Source of the DNA: Salinivirgaceae bacterium | GTDB lineage: Bacteria; Bacteroidota; Bacteroidia; Bacteroidales; SZUA-534 | Direction: 5' to 3' | Assembly (NCBI GenBank): GCA_017474765.1 | Contig: JAFVGW010000025.1 | Coordinates: 1-64,000 of the forward strand | DNA: 64,000 nucleotides | Part shown: positions 42,700-51,872 of the stretch, in pieces | Layout of the letters: every line of letters begins with the position of its first letter | Position numbering within the stretch: position 1 is the stretch's first letter | Made by a program: the position numbers and the translations under genes | The notes under the pieces: generated by a model | Database searches by the model: none | What the model saw: the letters and a program-made list of their open reading frames with translations, nothing else | Told to the model about the DNA's origin: nothing

Positions 42700-43119
42700 A
42701 TGAATTCAGTAACATCTAAAATAATCGCCATTGTCTCCGGCGTTATGCTGGCAGTGAGCGCAGTTTCGGGTATCGTCACGTTTGCAACGGGCGAGTACAT
42801 CGACTGGCTGCTGATTTGGACATACATTCTTGTATTCGGCGCATTCTTTGTTATCATTGTGATGTCGCTGATTGGAATGCTCTCGTCGAAGAAAAGCGCT
42901 CTCACACTTCTGGGTGTGCTTGCTTTGGCTGCAGTGATCATTTTCGGCGCCCACGCTTTTGCTTCAGACACACTTCCGACATTCTTCGGAGTTGAGGATT
43001 ACAATCTGACACTTTCTGTTGCAAAATGGGTTGACACATCATTATATGTAACTTATCTTTTGTTTGGCTTGGCAATCGCCGGTTTAGGCTTTACTGCAGT
43101 CCGCGCTGCCGTTGAATAA
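42700..43119 (+). CDS. Small four-helix membrane protein in the exbBD operon
   Basis: 139 residues, almost entirely hydrophobic, with about four helices (IIAIVSGVMLAVSAVSGIV; LLIWTYILVFGAFFVIIVMS; LTLLGVLALAAVIIFGAHA; LYVTYLLFGLAIAGLGF). Family not recognised by function, but a gene of this type is often placed between exbB and exbD in Bacteroidales. Gap of 3 bp to exbB and 19 bp to exbD. A fourth component of the proton-channel complex is a reasonable inference. Confidence 0.7.
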   Translation: MNSVTSKIIAIVSGVMLAVSAVSGIVTFATGEYIDWLLIWTYILVFGAFFVIIVMSLIGMLSSKKSALTLLGVLALAAVIIFGAHAFASDTLPTFFGVEDYNLTLSVAKWVDTSLYVTYLLFGLAIAGLGFTAVRAAVE

Positions 43120-43138
43120 GAGAGTTAAATAATAAATT

Positions 43139-43717
43139 ATGGCACGTAAAACACCAGATATTCCTTCTGCATCGTTGGCCGACACAGCGTTTATGATGTT
43201 GATATTCTTCCTGGTATCAACAACAATGGACACTGACGCGGGTATCTCGCGTATGTTGCCGCCTCCGGTTCCAAAAGAGGAAATCAACGATGACCAGAAG
43301 ATTAAGGAAAGAAACGTTCTTATTGTTCTTATCAACAGGTTCGACCAGTTGATGGTTGAGAACGAACCTATGCACATCAGCGAGCTGAAGAAGAAAGCCA
43401 AAGAGTTCATTGAGAACCCTGCCGATGACCCGAATCTTCCGGAAAAGACCATCAAAGAGATACCATTCTTTGGCAACTATCCAGTTTCGAAACAGGTTAT
43501 CTCACTTCAGAACGACCGTGGCACATCATACGGCTTGTATGTTCAAGTGCAAGACGAACTTGCTGCCGCATACAACGAGTTGAGAAACGAGTTGTCGCAA
43601 AAGAAGTGGGGCAAACGCTACGATGATTTGGACAAAGAGCAACAGGATGCCATCAAGAAAATCTATCCGCAGAGTATTTCTGAGGCAGAACCTAAAAACT
43701 ATGGAGGGAAAAAATAA
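43139..43717 (+). CDS. exbD: ExbD/TolR family protein (first copy)
   Basis: 192 residues. One N-terminal membrane helix with the proton-accepting aspartate region (IPSASLADTAFMMLIFFLV), then a periplasmic domain. The aspartate in LADTAF fits the conserved ExbD position. The linker MDTDAGISRMLPPPVP follows the usual pattern. Longer than typical ExbD (about 140) owing to a C-terminal extension (KRYDDLDKEQQDAIKKIYPQ). Its stop overlaps the start of the second exbD by one base. Confidence 0.9.
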   Translation: MARKTPDIPSASLADTAFMMLIFFLVSTTMDTDAGISRMLPPPVPKEEINDDQKIKERNVLIVLINRFDQLMVENEPMHISELKKKAKEFIENPADDPNLPEKTIKEIPFFGNYPVSKQVISLQNDRGTSYGLYVQVQDELAAAYNELRNELSQKKWGKRYDDLDKEQQDAIKKIYPQSISEAEPKNYGGKK

Positions 43718-44190
43718 TGGGAAAATTTAGAGAAGGCGGCAAAAAAGAAGTGCCTGCAATTTCAACATCATCGCTTCCTGACGTGGTTTACATGTTGCTT
43801 TTCTTCTTCATGGTTTCAACCACAATGAAGGAAGTTGACCTGAAAGTCTCAATGAATGTTCCGATGGCCAGCGAGATTAAGAAACTCGAGAAGAAATCAT
43901 TGGTAAGCTACATCTACATTGGCAAACCGAAAGAAAAATTTCAAAAGGCCTATGGTAGCGAGCCTCGTATCCAACTGAACGATGCATTCGCCGATGTCAA
44001 AGACATTGCCGACTACATTGAATCGGAGCGTCAGCAGAAAGACGAGAAAGAGATTCCTTTGATGACTACTTCGCTTAAGGTTGACGAAGATACCAAGATG
44101 GGTATTGTTAGTGACGTTAAGCAGGAGTTGAGAAAGGTGAGCGCACTGAAAATCAACTATTCGACTAAAAAGAAAGTCAGAAACAATTGA
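43717..44190 (+). CDS. exbD: ExbD/TolR family protein (second copy)
   Basis: 157 residues. N-terminal helix with the conserved aspartate (ISTSSLPDVVYMLLFFFMV), then a periplasmic domain (ISEIKKLEKKSLVSYIYIG-like). Its sequence differs markedly from the first copy, suggesting heteromeric ExbD pairs rather than a recent duplication. Starts on the last base of the first exbD stop codon. A strong terminator ends the operon. Confidence 0.9.
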   Translation: MGKFREGGKKEVPAISTSSLPDVVYMLLFFFMVSTTMKEVDLKVSMNVPMASEIKKLEKKSLVSYIYIGKPKEKFQKAYGSEPRIQLNDAFADVKDIADYIESERQQKDEKEIPLMTTSLKVDEDTKMGIVSDVKQELRKVSALKINYSTKKKVRNN

Positions 44191-44211
44191 TTTAGGTGAA
44201 CTTATAAATCC

Positions 44212-44248
44212 AAAAAGATGGTTGTTGAATGGCAACCATCTTTTTTTT
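44212..44248 (+). terminator. Intrinsic terminator of the exbBD operon
   Basis: GATGGTTG pairs with CAACCATC, flanked by an A run before and eight T after. Confidence 0.9.
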
Positions 44249-44380
44249 GTTTATGCCGCTCCCAATGTGCGTAAACGGTTATTGTGTTCCGTCAAAAACA
44301 CAAAACTGCCGCGATAATTTGCATTTGTGATTCTAAATTCCTAATATTGTTTCGATTAACACAAATCGAAACATACTGTT

Positions 44381-46459
44381 ATGGGCATCAAAGGGTTTCT
44401 CGACAAAAATCCATTCGTAAGAATTATTTTTCCTTATGCTTTAGGCATAATCGTACATCTCTATGTCAAAATTCCTGGTATAGTGTGCGTTGCCGCGGTA
44501 TGTCTGTTGTCGGTGGCGGCAGTTTTCTTTTACAGAAGGCATCTTTCGATGCGGTATGGCTGGGTGACAGGGTTTGTGCTTTTTGTTACAATCGGCACAA
44601 TGGGATTTGCCACAGCAGAATTGTCAGAGAAACCGCCTGTTCCGCACGATGCCAACAACTACAAGTGCAGCTATCGCGCATGCGTCACAAACACGCCGTC
44701 AGAAGGCGAGCGAGCCTATAAAGTGGATTTGCAGGTTGAGGCAGTCAAGGTTTATGGCGAGTGGCAGAATTTCGATACAAAAATTGTTGCAACCATAATC
44801 AAGGATTCACTTGCCAGGCAGCTTAAAGCAGGACAAACCATTGTTTTCAATTCAAAAATCGACTCGCTCAACGCTCCAAAGAATCCTTTCGGGTTCGATT
44901 ATTCGCAGTATCTGCAGCTTAATGGGGTGCAAGGCAGCATTTTTCTGAATCAGGGCGAATGGCAGATTGCTAATGAATCGGTTCGGGGAATCAGGCAATA
45001 CGCCTTGAATATGCGGCAGAAGCTTGTCGACATACTTCGAAATGCCGGGCTGAGCGGTAATGAGTTTGGATTGGCGTCCACTCTGGTGCTCGGCTACAAA
45101 AACAGCATTGATGCCGAGGTGAAACAAGCGTACATGAACGCAGGTGCCATGCATGTGCTTGCGGTTTCCGGAATGCATGTGGGAATTGTCTGCGCCGTGC
45201 TTGAGTTTTTGATGACCATTCTAGGTGGCAGGGTCCTTCTTACGCTGAAGCGTTTAATCATCATCTTGCTGCTTTGGGCATACGCGTTCATCACCGGCCT
45301 TTCGCCATCAGTTCTGCGTGCAACCGTAATGTTCTCTTTTGTGATGCTGGCGCGGCTCATAAACCGCGAAATGTCCATTTACAACACACTTGCGGCATCA
45401 GCCTTTCTGCTGCTCTGTATAGACCCTTCGCTGCTCTTTAAAGCCAGTTTTCAGCTTTCGTATGCGGCAGTAACAGGAATAGTGTTCTTTCAGCCGCGAA
45501 TCACCAGATTGATTCGGGTCCGCAACAAACTTTTGAGATACATTTGGGAGCTGACAGCCGTTTCATTTGCTGCGCAGATTTCAACCTTGCCTTTCTGTCT
45601 TTACTATTTCGAACGGACCCCAGTTTATTTTTGGATGTCGAACATCATTGTCTCACCAGGTGCGGCAGTAATGATATTTCTGACTATGATGCTGCTTGCG
45701 GTATCGCCTGTGGCCAGTCTGACAAAGATTGTGGGGTTTGTTACGAGTGCATTTGCAAAAGCAATGAATTTTATGGTAATGTCCATCGCCAATCTGCCTT
45801 TTTCGACCATCGAAAACCGTTATATATCTGTTTCCCAGGCCTTGTTGATAGCCATAGCCATTATTTCCGCCACAATTTGGATCATCAAACATAAGCCGCT
45901 GGGGCTGACTGCCGCATTGTGCGCCATACTGTTATTTATCATTCCTATAAGCACCAATAAATTAAGCGCATGTAACACTCATGCCATCAGTGTTTATTAT
46001 TCGCCTAAAAATCCGTCGATACAGTTTGTTGACGGCCTCCGCTCATATTGGACGTGCAATCTGTATTCCGACAACAAAAAGATAAACACATTGGTAAAAG
46101 GCGGCAATTACTTTTGGAATTCGCTGAGTTACGATAAGGTGACACCAGAAAGCTTCGCCCCCCAGGGACAAATAAGTTTTGAAAACGGTTTTTTCAAGTT
46201 TTGTGACATCACGGGCTTGCTAATCGACAACAAAACGCAGCCGTTTAAATTCAACCAAGCTGACACTCTCGACTTGTTGATTGTAACGGGCGAGCCGGCA
46301 ATTAGAGCCAGGCAGATGCCCCATAACCTTTCTTTTAGAAAAGTGGTGATTGATGCATCAGTGCCCCCCTGGATTATTAAAGATTGGGAGCGCAGGTTTT
46401 CAAAATGTCAGATTCACAATGTAAAGAAATCCGGAGCATTCATTTGGCGTCTTGATTAA
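44381..46459 (+). CDS. comEC: ComEC/Rec2 family DNA-uptake membrane protein
   Basis: 692 residues. N-terminal helices and a soluble DUF4131-type domain (about 30-220) precede the Competence domain, with the hallmark GAMHVLAVSGMHVGIVCAVL at about 250. About nine further helices follow. The C-terminal 150 residues are soluble but show no HxHxDH metallo-beta-lactamase motif, as is usual for Bacteroidota ComEC, unlike Bacillus. ComEC forms the inner-membrane channel for single-stranded DNA in natural transformation. Monocistronic with a terminator after it. Confidence 0.87.
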   Translation: MGIKGFLDKNPFVRIIFPYALGIIVHLYVKIPGIVCVAAVCLLSVAAVFFYRRHLSMRYGWVTGFVLFVTIGTMGFATAELSEKPPVPHDANNYKCSYRACVTNTPSEGERAYKVDLQVEAVKVYGEWQNFDTKIVATIIKDSLARQLKAGQTIVFNSKIDSLNAPKNPFGFDYSQYLQLNGVQGSIFLNQGEWQIANESVRGIRQYALNMRQKLVDILRNAGLSGNEFGLASTLVLGYKNSIDAEVKQAYMNAGAMHVLAVSGMHVGIVCAVLEFLMTILGGRVLLTLKRLIIILLLWAYAFITGLSPSVLRATVMFSFVMLARLINREMSIYNTLAASAFLLLCIDPSLLFKASFQLSYAAVTGIVFFQPRITRLIRVRNKLLRYIWELTAVSFAAQISTLPFCLYYFERTPVYFWMSNIIVSPGAAVMIFLTMMLLAVSPVASLTKIVGFVTSAFAKAMNFMVMSIANLPFSTIENRYISVSQALLIAIAIISATIWIIKHKPLGLTAALCAILLFIIPISTNKLSACNTHAISVYYSPKNPSIQFVDGLRSYWTCNLYSDNKKINTLVKGGNYFWNSLSYDKVTPESFAPQGQISFENGFFKFCDITGLLIDNKTQPFKFNQADTLDLLIVTGEPAIRARQMPHNLSFRKVVIDASVPPWIIKDWERRFSKCQIHNVKKSGAFIWRLD

Positions 46460-46500
46460 TAGCGATTTGCATCTTAAGCAAGAACTGTCTGCAAACAAAA

Positions 46501-46524
46501 AAGGCGGCCTTGCGGTCGCCTTTT
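46501..46524. terminator. Bidirectional terminator between comEC and the ferredoxin gene
   Basis: GGCGGCC (46503-46509) and GGTCGCC (46514-46520) pair with one G-U, flanked by A and T runs. Confidence 0.8.
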
Positions 46525-46543
46525 GTGTCTATTCCAAAACTGA

Positions 46544-46714
46544 TTATTTATCCAATTTTGGTGCCTCAACCGGGCAAACACTTGCGCATGTTCCACACTC
46601 TGTGCACTTTTCAGGGTCGATAACATAGATATCGCCTTCTGAAATAGCCTCAACCGGGCATTCGCTCATGCAAGTGCCGCAAGCCAAGCAATCTTCTGAA
46701 ATTTTGTAAGCCAT
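46544..46714 (-). CDS. Small 2[4Fe-4S] ferredoxin
   Basis: 56 residues, too short for routine length filters. Two classical CxxCxxCxxxCP clusters are intact: CLACGTCMSECP (Cys9, 12, 15, 19) and CTECGTCASVCP (Cys37, 40, 43, 47). Sequence begins MAYKISEDCLACG. A clostridial-type low-potential electron carrier in the cytoplasm. Own transcription unit: a TATATTTA box (near-consensus) lies upstream and the bidirectional terminator downstream. Such a ferredoxin suits an anaerobe. Confidence 0.95.
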   Translation of the reverse strand: MAYKISEDCLACGTCMSECPVEAISEGDIYVIDPEKCTECGTCASVCPVEAPKLDK

Positions 46715-46815
46715 AATTTTAATTTTTAAAGTCGGTGTAAATATAAGTTATCTTCTAAAAACATCGCCAACAAACTTGATTTTGCTTTTTGGCGATATTC
46801 TTTGCTGATTATCAG

Positions 46816-47475
46816 TTATTTCTGCTCTGCGATTATGGTTTTTCTGCCCACAACTTTCTGTCCCAATGCCACTTTGACATCGTAATCGAGCGGCAGAAGC
46901 ACGTCAACACGCGAACCGAAGCGGATGAATCCCATCTCATCGCCGGCGGCGCACTGGTCATCTTCTTTCACGTAAGTGAGAATGCGGCGGGCAACGGCAC
47001 CTGCCACCTGTTTCACCATCACCGGCTCGCCTTTGGCGCGGTTCACAACCACGGCCGTGTGCTCGTTCAGGTCGGACGATTTCGGGGTTATGGCGCGGGT
47101 GAATTTGCCGTCGAAATGAATCACCTGCTTCACTATGCCGCTCACAGGAATCCAATTGATGTGCACATTCCAACACGACATGAAAATCGACACTTGGATG
47201 CGTTTGCCCATCACAATGCTCTGCTCGTCAATCTCTTCGATGGCAACAATAACGCCATCGGCAGGGCATAAAACCTGGCTGTCGGTCAGTTGCGGCTGCT
47301 TGCGGTTGGGGCAGCGGAAGAAACGCAACACAAACAAAAGCACCAATCCCGATGCTGTCAGCGATATGTATAATGCAAGGCCAACTTGCCCGAAAAAATA
47401 AACTATTGCGTTGATAACCAATAAAATGGCTAATACTTTCAATATAACCGGGAAACCGGCGCGATGAATTTTCAT
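46816..47475 (-). CDS. psd: Phosphatidylserine decarboxylase (short, pyruvoyl type)
   Basis: 219 residues. Makes phosphatidylethanolamine. Two N-terminal helices anchor it in the inner membrane (VILKVLAILLVINAIVYFFG, GLALYISLTASGLVLLFVL). The self-cleavage site is GS in IRFGSRVDVLLP near the C-terminus, where Ser becomes the pyruvoyl group. The short form is the usual one in Bacteroidota. Last gene of the operon rsfS-ftsH-DUF2007-cdsA-psd, 14 bp after cdsA, which makes the CDP-diacylglycerol used for the substrate; pssA is not here. Confidence 0.94.
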   Translation of the reverse strand: MKIHRAGFPVILKVLAILLVINAIVYFFGQVGLALYISLTASGLVLLFVLRFFRCPNRKQPQLTDSQVLCPADGVIVAIEEIDEQSIVMGKRIQVSIFMSCWNVHINWIPVSGIVKQVIHFDGKFTRAITPKSSDLNEHTAVVVNRAKGEPVMVKQVAGAVARRILTYVKEDDQCAAGDEMGFIRFGSRVDVLLPLDYDVKVALGQKVVGRKTIIAEQK

Positions 47476-47489
47476 ATCATTCAGAAGTG

Positions 47490-48299
47490 TTATGAAATAA
47501 TTTGCAAATATGCGAAAATTACCGGAATTGCCAATATGATGCTGTCAAAGCGGTCGAGAATGCCGCCGTGACCCGGCAGAATGTTGCTCGAATCCTTGAT
47601 TCCGACAGTGCGCTTGAGCTGCGATTCGGTAAGGTCGCCAAGCGTGCCGAAAACAACGGTGAGCAGCGCCGTCGCAATCCATTGCTGCTGCGTGAGCACG
47701 GGGAAGAACCGCGCCAGAAGCAGCGATGCGCCAACAGCCGCCAAAGCCCCGCCAATGAAGCCTTCCCACGTCTTTTTGGGCGATATGCGCTCAAACATCT
47801 TGTGCCGTCCGATGGTGACGCCGAAGCAGTAGGCGCCCGTGTCGTTCACCCAAATGATGATGAACATGCCAAGCACCATAATGCTTTGATATTCACCCGT
47901 GTGGAATGCTATTGGGCTGATGAGTGCGAACGGCAATGCAATGTAAAGCAGACCGTAAAAAGTGTAGGCGATGGTTGTTATTGGGTTGTCGTAGTGACCG
48001 AATAGTACAATAATGAACACTGGCGTGAGCAGAACAGCAACAATCAGCATCAGCTGGCTGCTGACAAGGCCTGCGCTCATCAGGAAACTCAAAGCAAACG
48101 CCACAAGTCCTGCGGCTGTGCCATAGACGGCAAGCGGTTTGTATCCGCCCTGACGGCCGATACGGTAGAATTCCCACAAGGCAAGCACATCAATCACGGC
48201 AAAAAGCGCCGCAAACGTCCATTGGCTAAAGATGATGCCCGAAATGAGCACTACCAGAAAAACGATTCCCGTTATCAGACGCTGCCAAAAATTACTCAT
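47490..48299 (-). CDS. cdsA: Phosphatidate cytidylyltransferase
   Basis: 269 residues from the ATG at 48299 (MSNFWQRLITGIVF). A longer start at 48371 would overlap the upstream gene deeply and is rejected. Makes CDP-diacylglycerol from phosphatidate and CTP. Eight or so helices, with the family signature at the C-terminus: ISPKKTWEGFIGGALAA, GTLGDLTESQLKRTVGIKD and PGHGGILDRFDS. Overlaps the DUF2007 gene by 8 bp, implying translational coupling, and precedes psd. Confidence 0.95.
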   Translation of the reverse strand: MSNFWQRLITGIVFLVVLISGIIFSQWTFAALFAVIDVLALWEFYRIGRQGGYKPLAVYGTAAGLVAFALSFLMSAGLVSSQLMLIVAVLLTPVFIIVLFGHYDNPITTIAYTFYGLLYIALPFALISPIAFHTGEYQSIMVLGMFIIIWVNDTGAYCFGVTIGRHKMFERISPKKTWEGFIGGALAAVGASLLLARFFPVLTQQQWIATALLTVVFGTLGDLTESQLKRTVGIKDSSNILPGHGGILDRFDSIILAIPVIFAYLQIIS

Positions 48300-48498
48300 T
48301 ATCAATGCTTTTAATGATTGTTTCGGCTTGCTCGGCCTGCTCTGGCGAAACATAGACTTCGACATCGCCAAACAGATACGACGAGTCCTGTGTGTTCATC
48401 ACAACAGGTTCAAGACCAGCCGTTTCCAAAAGTCCGCGAACCATTTCGGCTTCGTAGACCTTTTTTGTCGAAAACACTATTTGCCAGTCTTTTTCCAT
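48292..48498 (-). CDS. DUF2007 domain protein
   Basis: 68 residues. [20 protein letters not shown] through VYVSPEQAEQAETIIKSID matches the small DUF2007 (putative signal-transducing) family. The pattern of swap from a query residue to an acidic pair (YLFGDVEVYV) is standard for it. Cytoplasmic; function not established. It overlaps ftsH by one base (TAATG) and cdsA by 8 bp, so it is firmly within the operon. Confidence 0.88.
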   Translation of the reverse strand: MEKDWQIVFSTKKVYEAEMVRGLLETAGLEPVVMNTQDSSYLFGDVEVYVSPEQAEQAETIIKSIDNE

Positions 48499-50582
48499 TA
48501 TTCAGCGCTATTTTCAGTTTTATCGTTGTCAGATTCAGCATCCTTGCTTTCAGCTGGTTCGGCATTCTCAGCTTGTGGTTTGCCGTTTACTTGCTGATGC
48601 TCGTAGTACGGAGTTTTGCCGTTGGGGCGGGGGCCCAGAATCTTCTCAAGGTCTTCGGCAAACAGCACTTCACGCTCAAGCAGCAGATTGGCCAGCTGGT
48701 GGTGCTGGTCTTCGTATTTGGTCAGCACTTCCTTTGCTTTCGCGTATGCTTCGTCGATGATGCGCTTTGTCTCTTCGTCGATGGTGCGGGCCGTCTCTTC
48801 GCTGTATGGTTTGGCGAATGAGTATTCCGACTGCCCCGACGAGTCGTAGTACGACAGATTGCCCACTTTTGGACTCATGCCGTAGTAGCAGACCATTGCG
48901 TAAGCGTGCTTGGTGGTGCGTTCAAGGTCGTTGAGAGCGCCTGTTGATATGCGGCCGAAGAAGAGTTCTTCAGCGGCGCGACCGCCGAGCAAGGCCGCCA
49001 TCTCTTCCATAAGTTGCTCTTTGGTGGTGAGCTGGCGCTCTTCGGGCAGATACCAAGCGGCACCCAGAGCCTGGCCGCGCGGCACAATCGTCACCTTGAT
49101 GAGCGGATTGGCGTGCTCGAGCATCCAGCTCACAGTGGCGTGGCCTGCTTCGTGGTATGCGATGGTTTTCTTCTCTTCGGCAGAGATTATCTTGTTCTTC
49201 TTCTCGAGTCCGCCCACAATGCGGTCGATGGCATCGAGAAAATCCTGTTTTTCAACTTTCTGCTTGTCGTGACGGGCGGCGATGAGCGCGGCTTCGTTGC
49301 AGACGTTGGCAATGTCGGCGCCCGAGAAGCCAGGTGTCTGCTTTGCAAGCGATTCAGGCGTAACGTCGTTGGCCAGTTTGGTGAGCGGGCGCAGATGCAC
49401 TTTAAAAATGTCGGTGCGCTCGTTCAGGTCGGGCAGCTCAACATGAATCTGGCGGTCGAAGCGGCCGGCGCGCATCAAGGCGCGGTCAAGAATGTCGGCG
49501 CGGTTGGTGGCTGCCAGAATGATGACACCGCTGTTGGTGCCGAAACCGTCCATCTCGGTAAGCAGCTGATTAAGAGTGTTTTCGCGCTCGTCGTTGGCAC
49601 CCCAGTTGGGGTTTTTGCCACGGGCGCGGCCAATGGCGTCAATCTCGTCGATGAAGATGATGCACGGCGCTTTCTCTTTGGCCTGCTTGAACAGGTCGCG
49701 CACACGTGATGCGCCAACGCCCACAAACATCTCAACAAAATCGGAACCCGACAGCGAGAAGAACGGCACGTGCGCTTCACCGGCCACGGCTTTGGCCAGC
49801 AGTGTCTTGCCCGTTCCCGGGGGGCCCACAAGCAGGGCGCCCTTTGGAATCTTGCCGCCAAGTTGTGTGTATTTTTGCGGATTCTTCAGAAAATCAACAA
49901 TTTCCTTAATCTCAACCTTTGCTTCTTCAAGTCCGGCCACATCTTTGAAATCGACTTTGATTTCCGATGTGTCCTTGTCGAACATCTTTGCGCGCGACTT
50001 GCCGATGTTGAAAATCTGGCCGCCACCAGCGCCACCAGCCATCCGACGGAAAATGAAAATCCAGACACCAATCAGCAGCAGCGGAAATATTATCCAGTTG
50101 AAGATGGTGTTCATGTTGTTCTCACGCGTCTCGTAGCTGACGGGCACCTGCTCGCTTGGTGCGTAGTCTTTGGTTGCGTCTTCGAGTTTCTTCTCGAACA
50201 TCTCAACCGAGCCTATCGTGAAAAAATACTGTGGATTGTAGGCTCCTGGCTTTTGCTTTGCGGCATCGGCGTAGCGCGCTTCGTTCAGTTTTTCAGGTTT
50301 GATGAAAACTTCGGCCTTTTCTTTGTTGACAACCACAATGCGGCTGACATCGTGATTGCTAAGCATCTCATTCTCAAACCGTGGCCATTGAATCTCGATT
50401 GTCTCGCCACCCATTGGCGACATGAACATGAAGCCCAGCAGCACAATGGCAATGATTCCGTAAATCCAATTCATGTTGAATTTGGGCGCCTTCTTGCCAA
50501 GCGGATGCATTTCCTGCTGTTTTTCCTGCTTTTTAGGCTCTTCCTGCGCGGTTTGTTTTTCGTCTTTAACTTCGTTATCCAT
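48498..50582 (-). CDS. ftsH: ATP-dependent zinc metalloprotease FtsH
   Basis: 694 residues. Two N-terminal helices flank a periplasmic domain ([20 protein letters not shown] and [20 protein letters not shown]). The AAA core has Walker [14 protein letters not shown], Walker [17 protein letters not shown], and the second region of homology with its arginine fingers ([18 protein letters not shown]). The zinc site is HEAGH. The C-terminal 40 residues are acidic and low in complexity. Degrades misfolded and short-lived inner-membrane and cytoplasmic proteins. Confidence 0.97.
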   Translation of the reverse strand: MDNEVKDEKQTAQEEPKKQEKQQEMHPLGKKAPKFNMNWIYGIIAIVLLGFMFMSPMGGETIEIQWPRFENEMLSNHDVSRIVVVNKEKAEVFIKPEKLNEARYADAAKQKPGAYNPQYFFTIGSVEMFEKKLEDATKDYAPSEQVPVSYETRENNMNTIFNWIIFPLLLIGVWIFIFRRMAGGAGGGQIFNIGKSRAKMFDKDTSEIKVDFKDVAGLEEAKVEIKEIVDFLKNPQKYTQLGGKIPKGALLVGPPGTGKTLLAKAVAGEAHVPFFSLSGSDFVEMFVGVGASRVRDLFKQAKEKAPCIIFIDEIDAIGRARGKNPNWGANDERENTLNQLLTEMDGFGTNSGVIILAATNRADILDRALMRAGRFDRQIHVELPDLNERTDIFKVHLRPLTKLANDVTPESLAKQTPGFSGADIANVCNEAALIAARHDKQKVEKQDFLDAIDRIVGGLEKKNKIISAEEKKTIAYHEAGHATVSWMLEHANPLIKVTIVPRGQALGAAWYLPEERQLTTKEQLMEEMAALLGGRAAEELFFGRISTGALNDLERTTKHAYAMVCYYGMSPKVGNLSYYDSSGQSEYSFAKPYSEETARTIDEETKRIIDEAYAKAKEVLTKYEDQHHQLANLLLEREVLFAEDLEKILGPRPNGKTPYYEHQQVNGKPQAENAEPAESKDAESDNDKTENSAE

Positions 50583-50588
50583 AGCGGG

Positions 50589-50957
50589 TTAGTCTTCTTT
50601 TTCAATAATTTCTTTTTTGGCGTCGGCCCACAGGTCTTCGATGTTGTAGAAATGACGGATTTCTTCCTGGAATATGTGCACCACAATGTCGCCGTAGTCC
50701 ATCAGAATCCACTGCGCATTCTGCTGGCCTTCAACGTGCAGCGGATGCTCGCCCGTCTCGGTGCGCGAGAAACGCTCAACGTGGTCGGCAAGTGCATCCA
50801 CCTGTGAGTTCGAGTTTCCATGACAGATGATGTAGTAGTCGGCGATAGCCTGCTCTGTCGCTGTCAGGTCTATCACAACAATGTTGCGGCCTTTTTTCTG
50901 CTTAATTGCTTCAACTATAGCATCTTTGAGACCTAAATTGTGCTTTGTTTTTGCCAT
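50589..50957 (-). CDS. rsfS: Ribosomal silencing factor RsfS
   Basis: 122 residues. Binds uL14 and blocks subunit joining when nutrients fall. The family core is present: IADYYIICHGNSNSQVDALA, ERFSRTETGEHPLHVEG and WILMDYGDIVVHIFQEEIR. First gene of the operon, 6 bp before ftsH, a pairing common in Bacteroidota. A -7 box lies 20 bases upstream. Confidence 0.95.
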   Translation of the reverse strand: MAKTKHNLGLKDAIVEAIKQKKGRNIVVIDLTATEQAIADYYIICHGNSNSQVDALADHVERFSRTETGEHPLHVEGQQNAQWILMDYGDIVVHIFQEEIRHFYNIEDLWADAKKEIIEKED

Positions 50958-50976
50958 TCAAAATCAAATAAGACTG

Positions 50977-50984
50977 CAAATGTA
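50977..50984 (-). promoter_or_regulatory. -7 box of the rsfS-ftsH operon
   Basis: TACATTTG on the minus strand, an exact TAnnTTTG match 20 bases before the start codon. The -33 region is weak. Confidence 0.55.
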
Positions 50985-51076
50985 AATTTTTATGGCGAAT
51001 GCTAAAAACATATTATTAAAAAGAGCAACTTTGTAAAGTTTTAGGAAGATTTTGATTTTGCCAATTAAATGTGTTG

Positions 51077-51110
51077 TTTGCGTCGGTTTTCCACGTTTTT
51101 GTTATATTTG
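51077..51110 (+). promoter_or_regulatory. Promoter of the NifU-like/GGGtGRT pair
   Basis: TTTG (51077-51080) and TATATTTG (51103-51110), 22 bases apart; the -7 box is an exact match and the spacing slightly long. A leader of about 50 nt follows. Confidence 0.55.
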
Positions 51111-51167
51111 CAGCTTGGTTAGTGGAACAACAAACACTACGGTTATAAATTTTAACATATTAGTAAT

Positions 51168-51860
51168 ATGAACTTTACACACGAAGTACAAGGTATGGTT
51201 TGCGTAGCACAAGGCGCCAACCATGGCCCCGCCCCGATTCCTGAAGAGGGCAAATGGGTGAAGGCTAAAGAAATCAAAGATATCAGTGGTTTCACCCACG
51301 GTATCGGCTGGTGCGCCCCACAGCAGGGTGCCTGCAAACTCTCGTTGAACGTCAAAGAGGGTGTCATTCAAGAGGCTCTGGTTGAGACCATCGGCTGCAC
51401 CGGTATGACTCACTCGGCTGCAATGGCTGCTGAGATTCTTCCGGGCAAGACCATTCTCGAGGCTCTCAACACCGACCTGGTTTGCGACGCAATCAACACC
51501 GCAATGCGCGAGTTGTTCCTGCAGATTGTTTACGGCCGTACACAGAGCGCCTTCTCAGAGGGCGGCCTGACCATCGGCGCCGGCCTTGAGGACCTTGGCA
51601 AAGGCCTTCGCGGCATCACCGGCACACTCTACGGAACATCGGTTAAAGGACCGCGTTACCTTGAGATGGCCGAGGGCTACATCACCAAAATCGGCTTGGA
51701 CAAGAACAACGAGATTATCGGCTACCGCTTCGTTAACCTTGGCCGTATGATGGATATGATTAAGGGCGGAATGGACGCCAACGAGGCTCTTCAGAAAGCA
51801 TCTGGCAAATATGGCCGCATCGAAGAGGCTGTTAAAGAAATTGACCCACGTAAAGAATAG
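51168..51860 (+). CDS. NifU/IscU-like iron-sulfur scaffold-type protein
   Basis: 230 residues. Resembles the NifU N-terminal fold: cysteines lie in GMVCVAQGANHG, GIGWCAPQQGACKLSLNV, TIGCTGMTHSAAMAAEIL and DLVCDAIN. The TIGCTGMTHSAAM loop parallels the scaffold GCxxxxASxS segment of IscU, here GCTGMTHSA. The protein is longer than IscU (about 130) by a C-terminal helical and strand extension (GPRYLEMAEGYITKIGLDKN). It is always next to a GGGtGRT gene in the genomes I recall, and here by 12 bp. The function is not established; iron-sulfur assembly or a metal-thiol role is inference. Confidence 0.8.
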   Translation: MNFTHEVQGMVCVAQGANHGPAPIPEEGKWVKAKEIKDISGFTHGIGWCAPQQGACKLSLNVKEGVIQEALVETIGCTGMTHSAAMAAEILPGKTILEALNTDLVCDAINTAMRELFLQIVYGRTQSAFSEGGLTIGAGLEDLGKGLRGITGTLYGTSVKGPRYLEMAEGYITKIGLDKNNEIIGYRFVNLGRMMDMIKGGMDANEALQKASGKYGRIEEAVKEIDPRKE

Positions 51861-51872
51861 GAGGACACAGAT

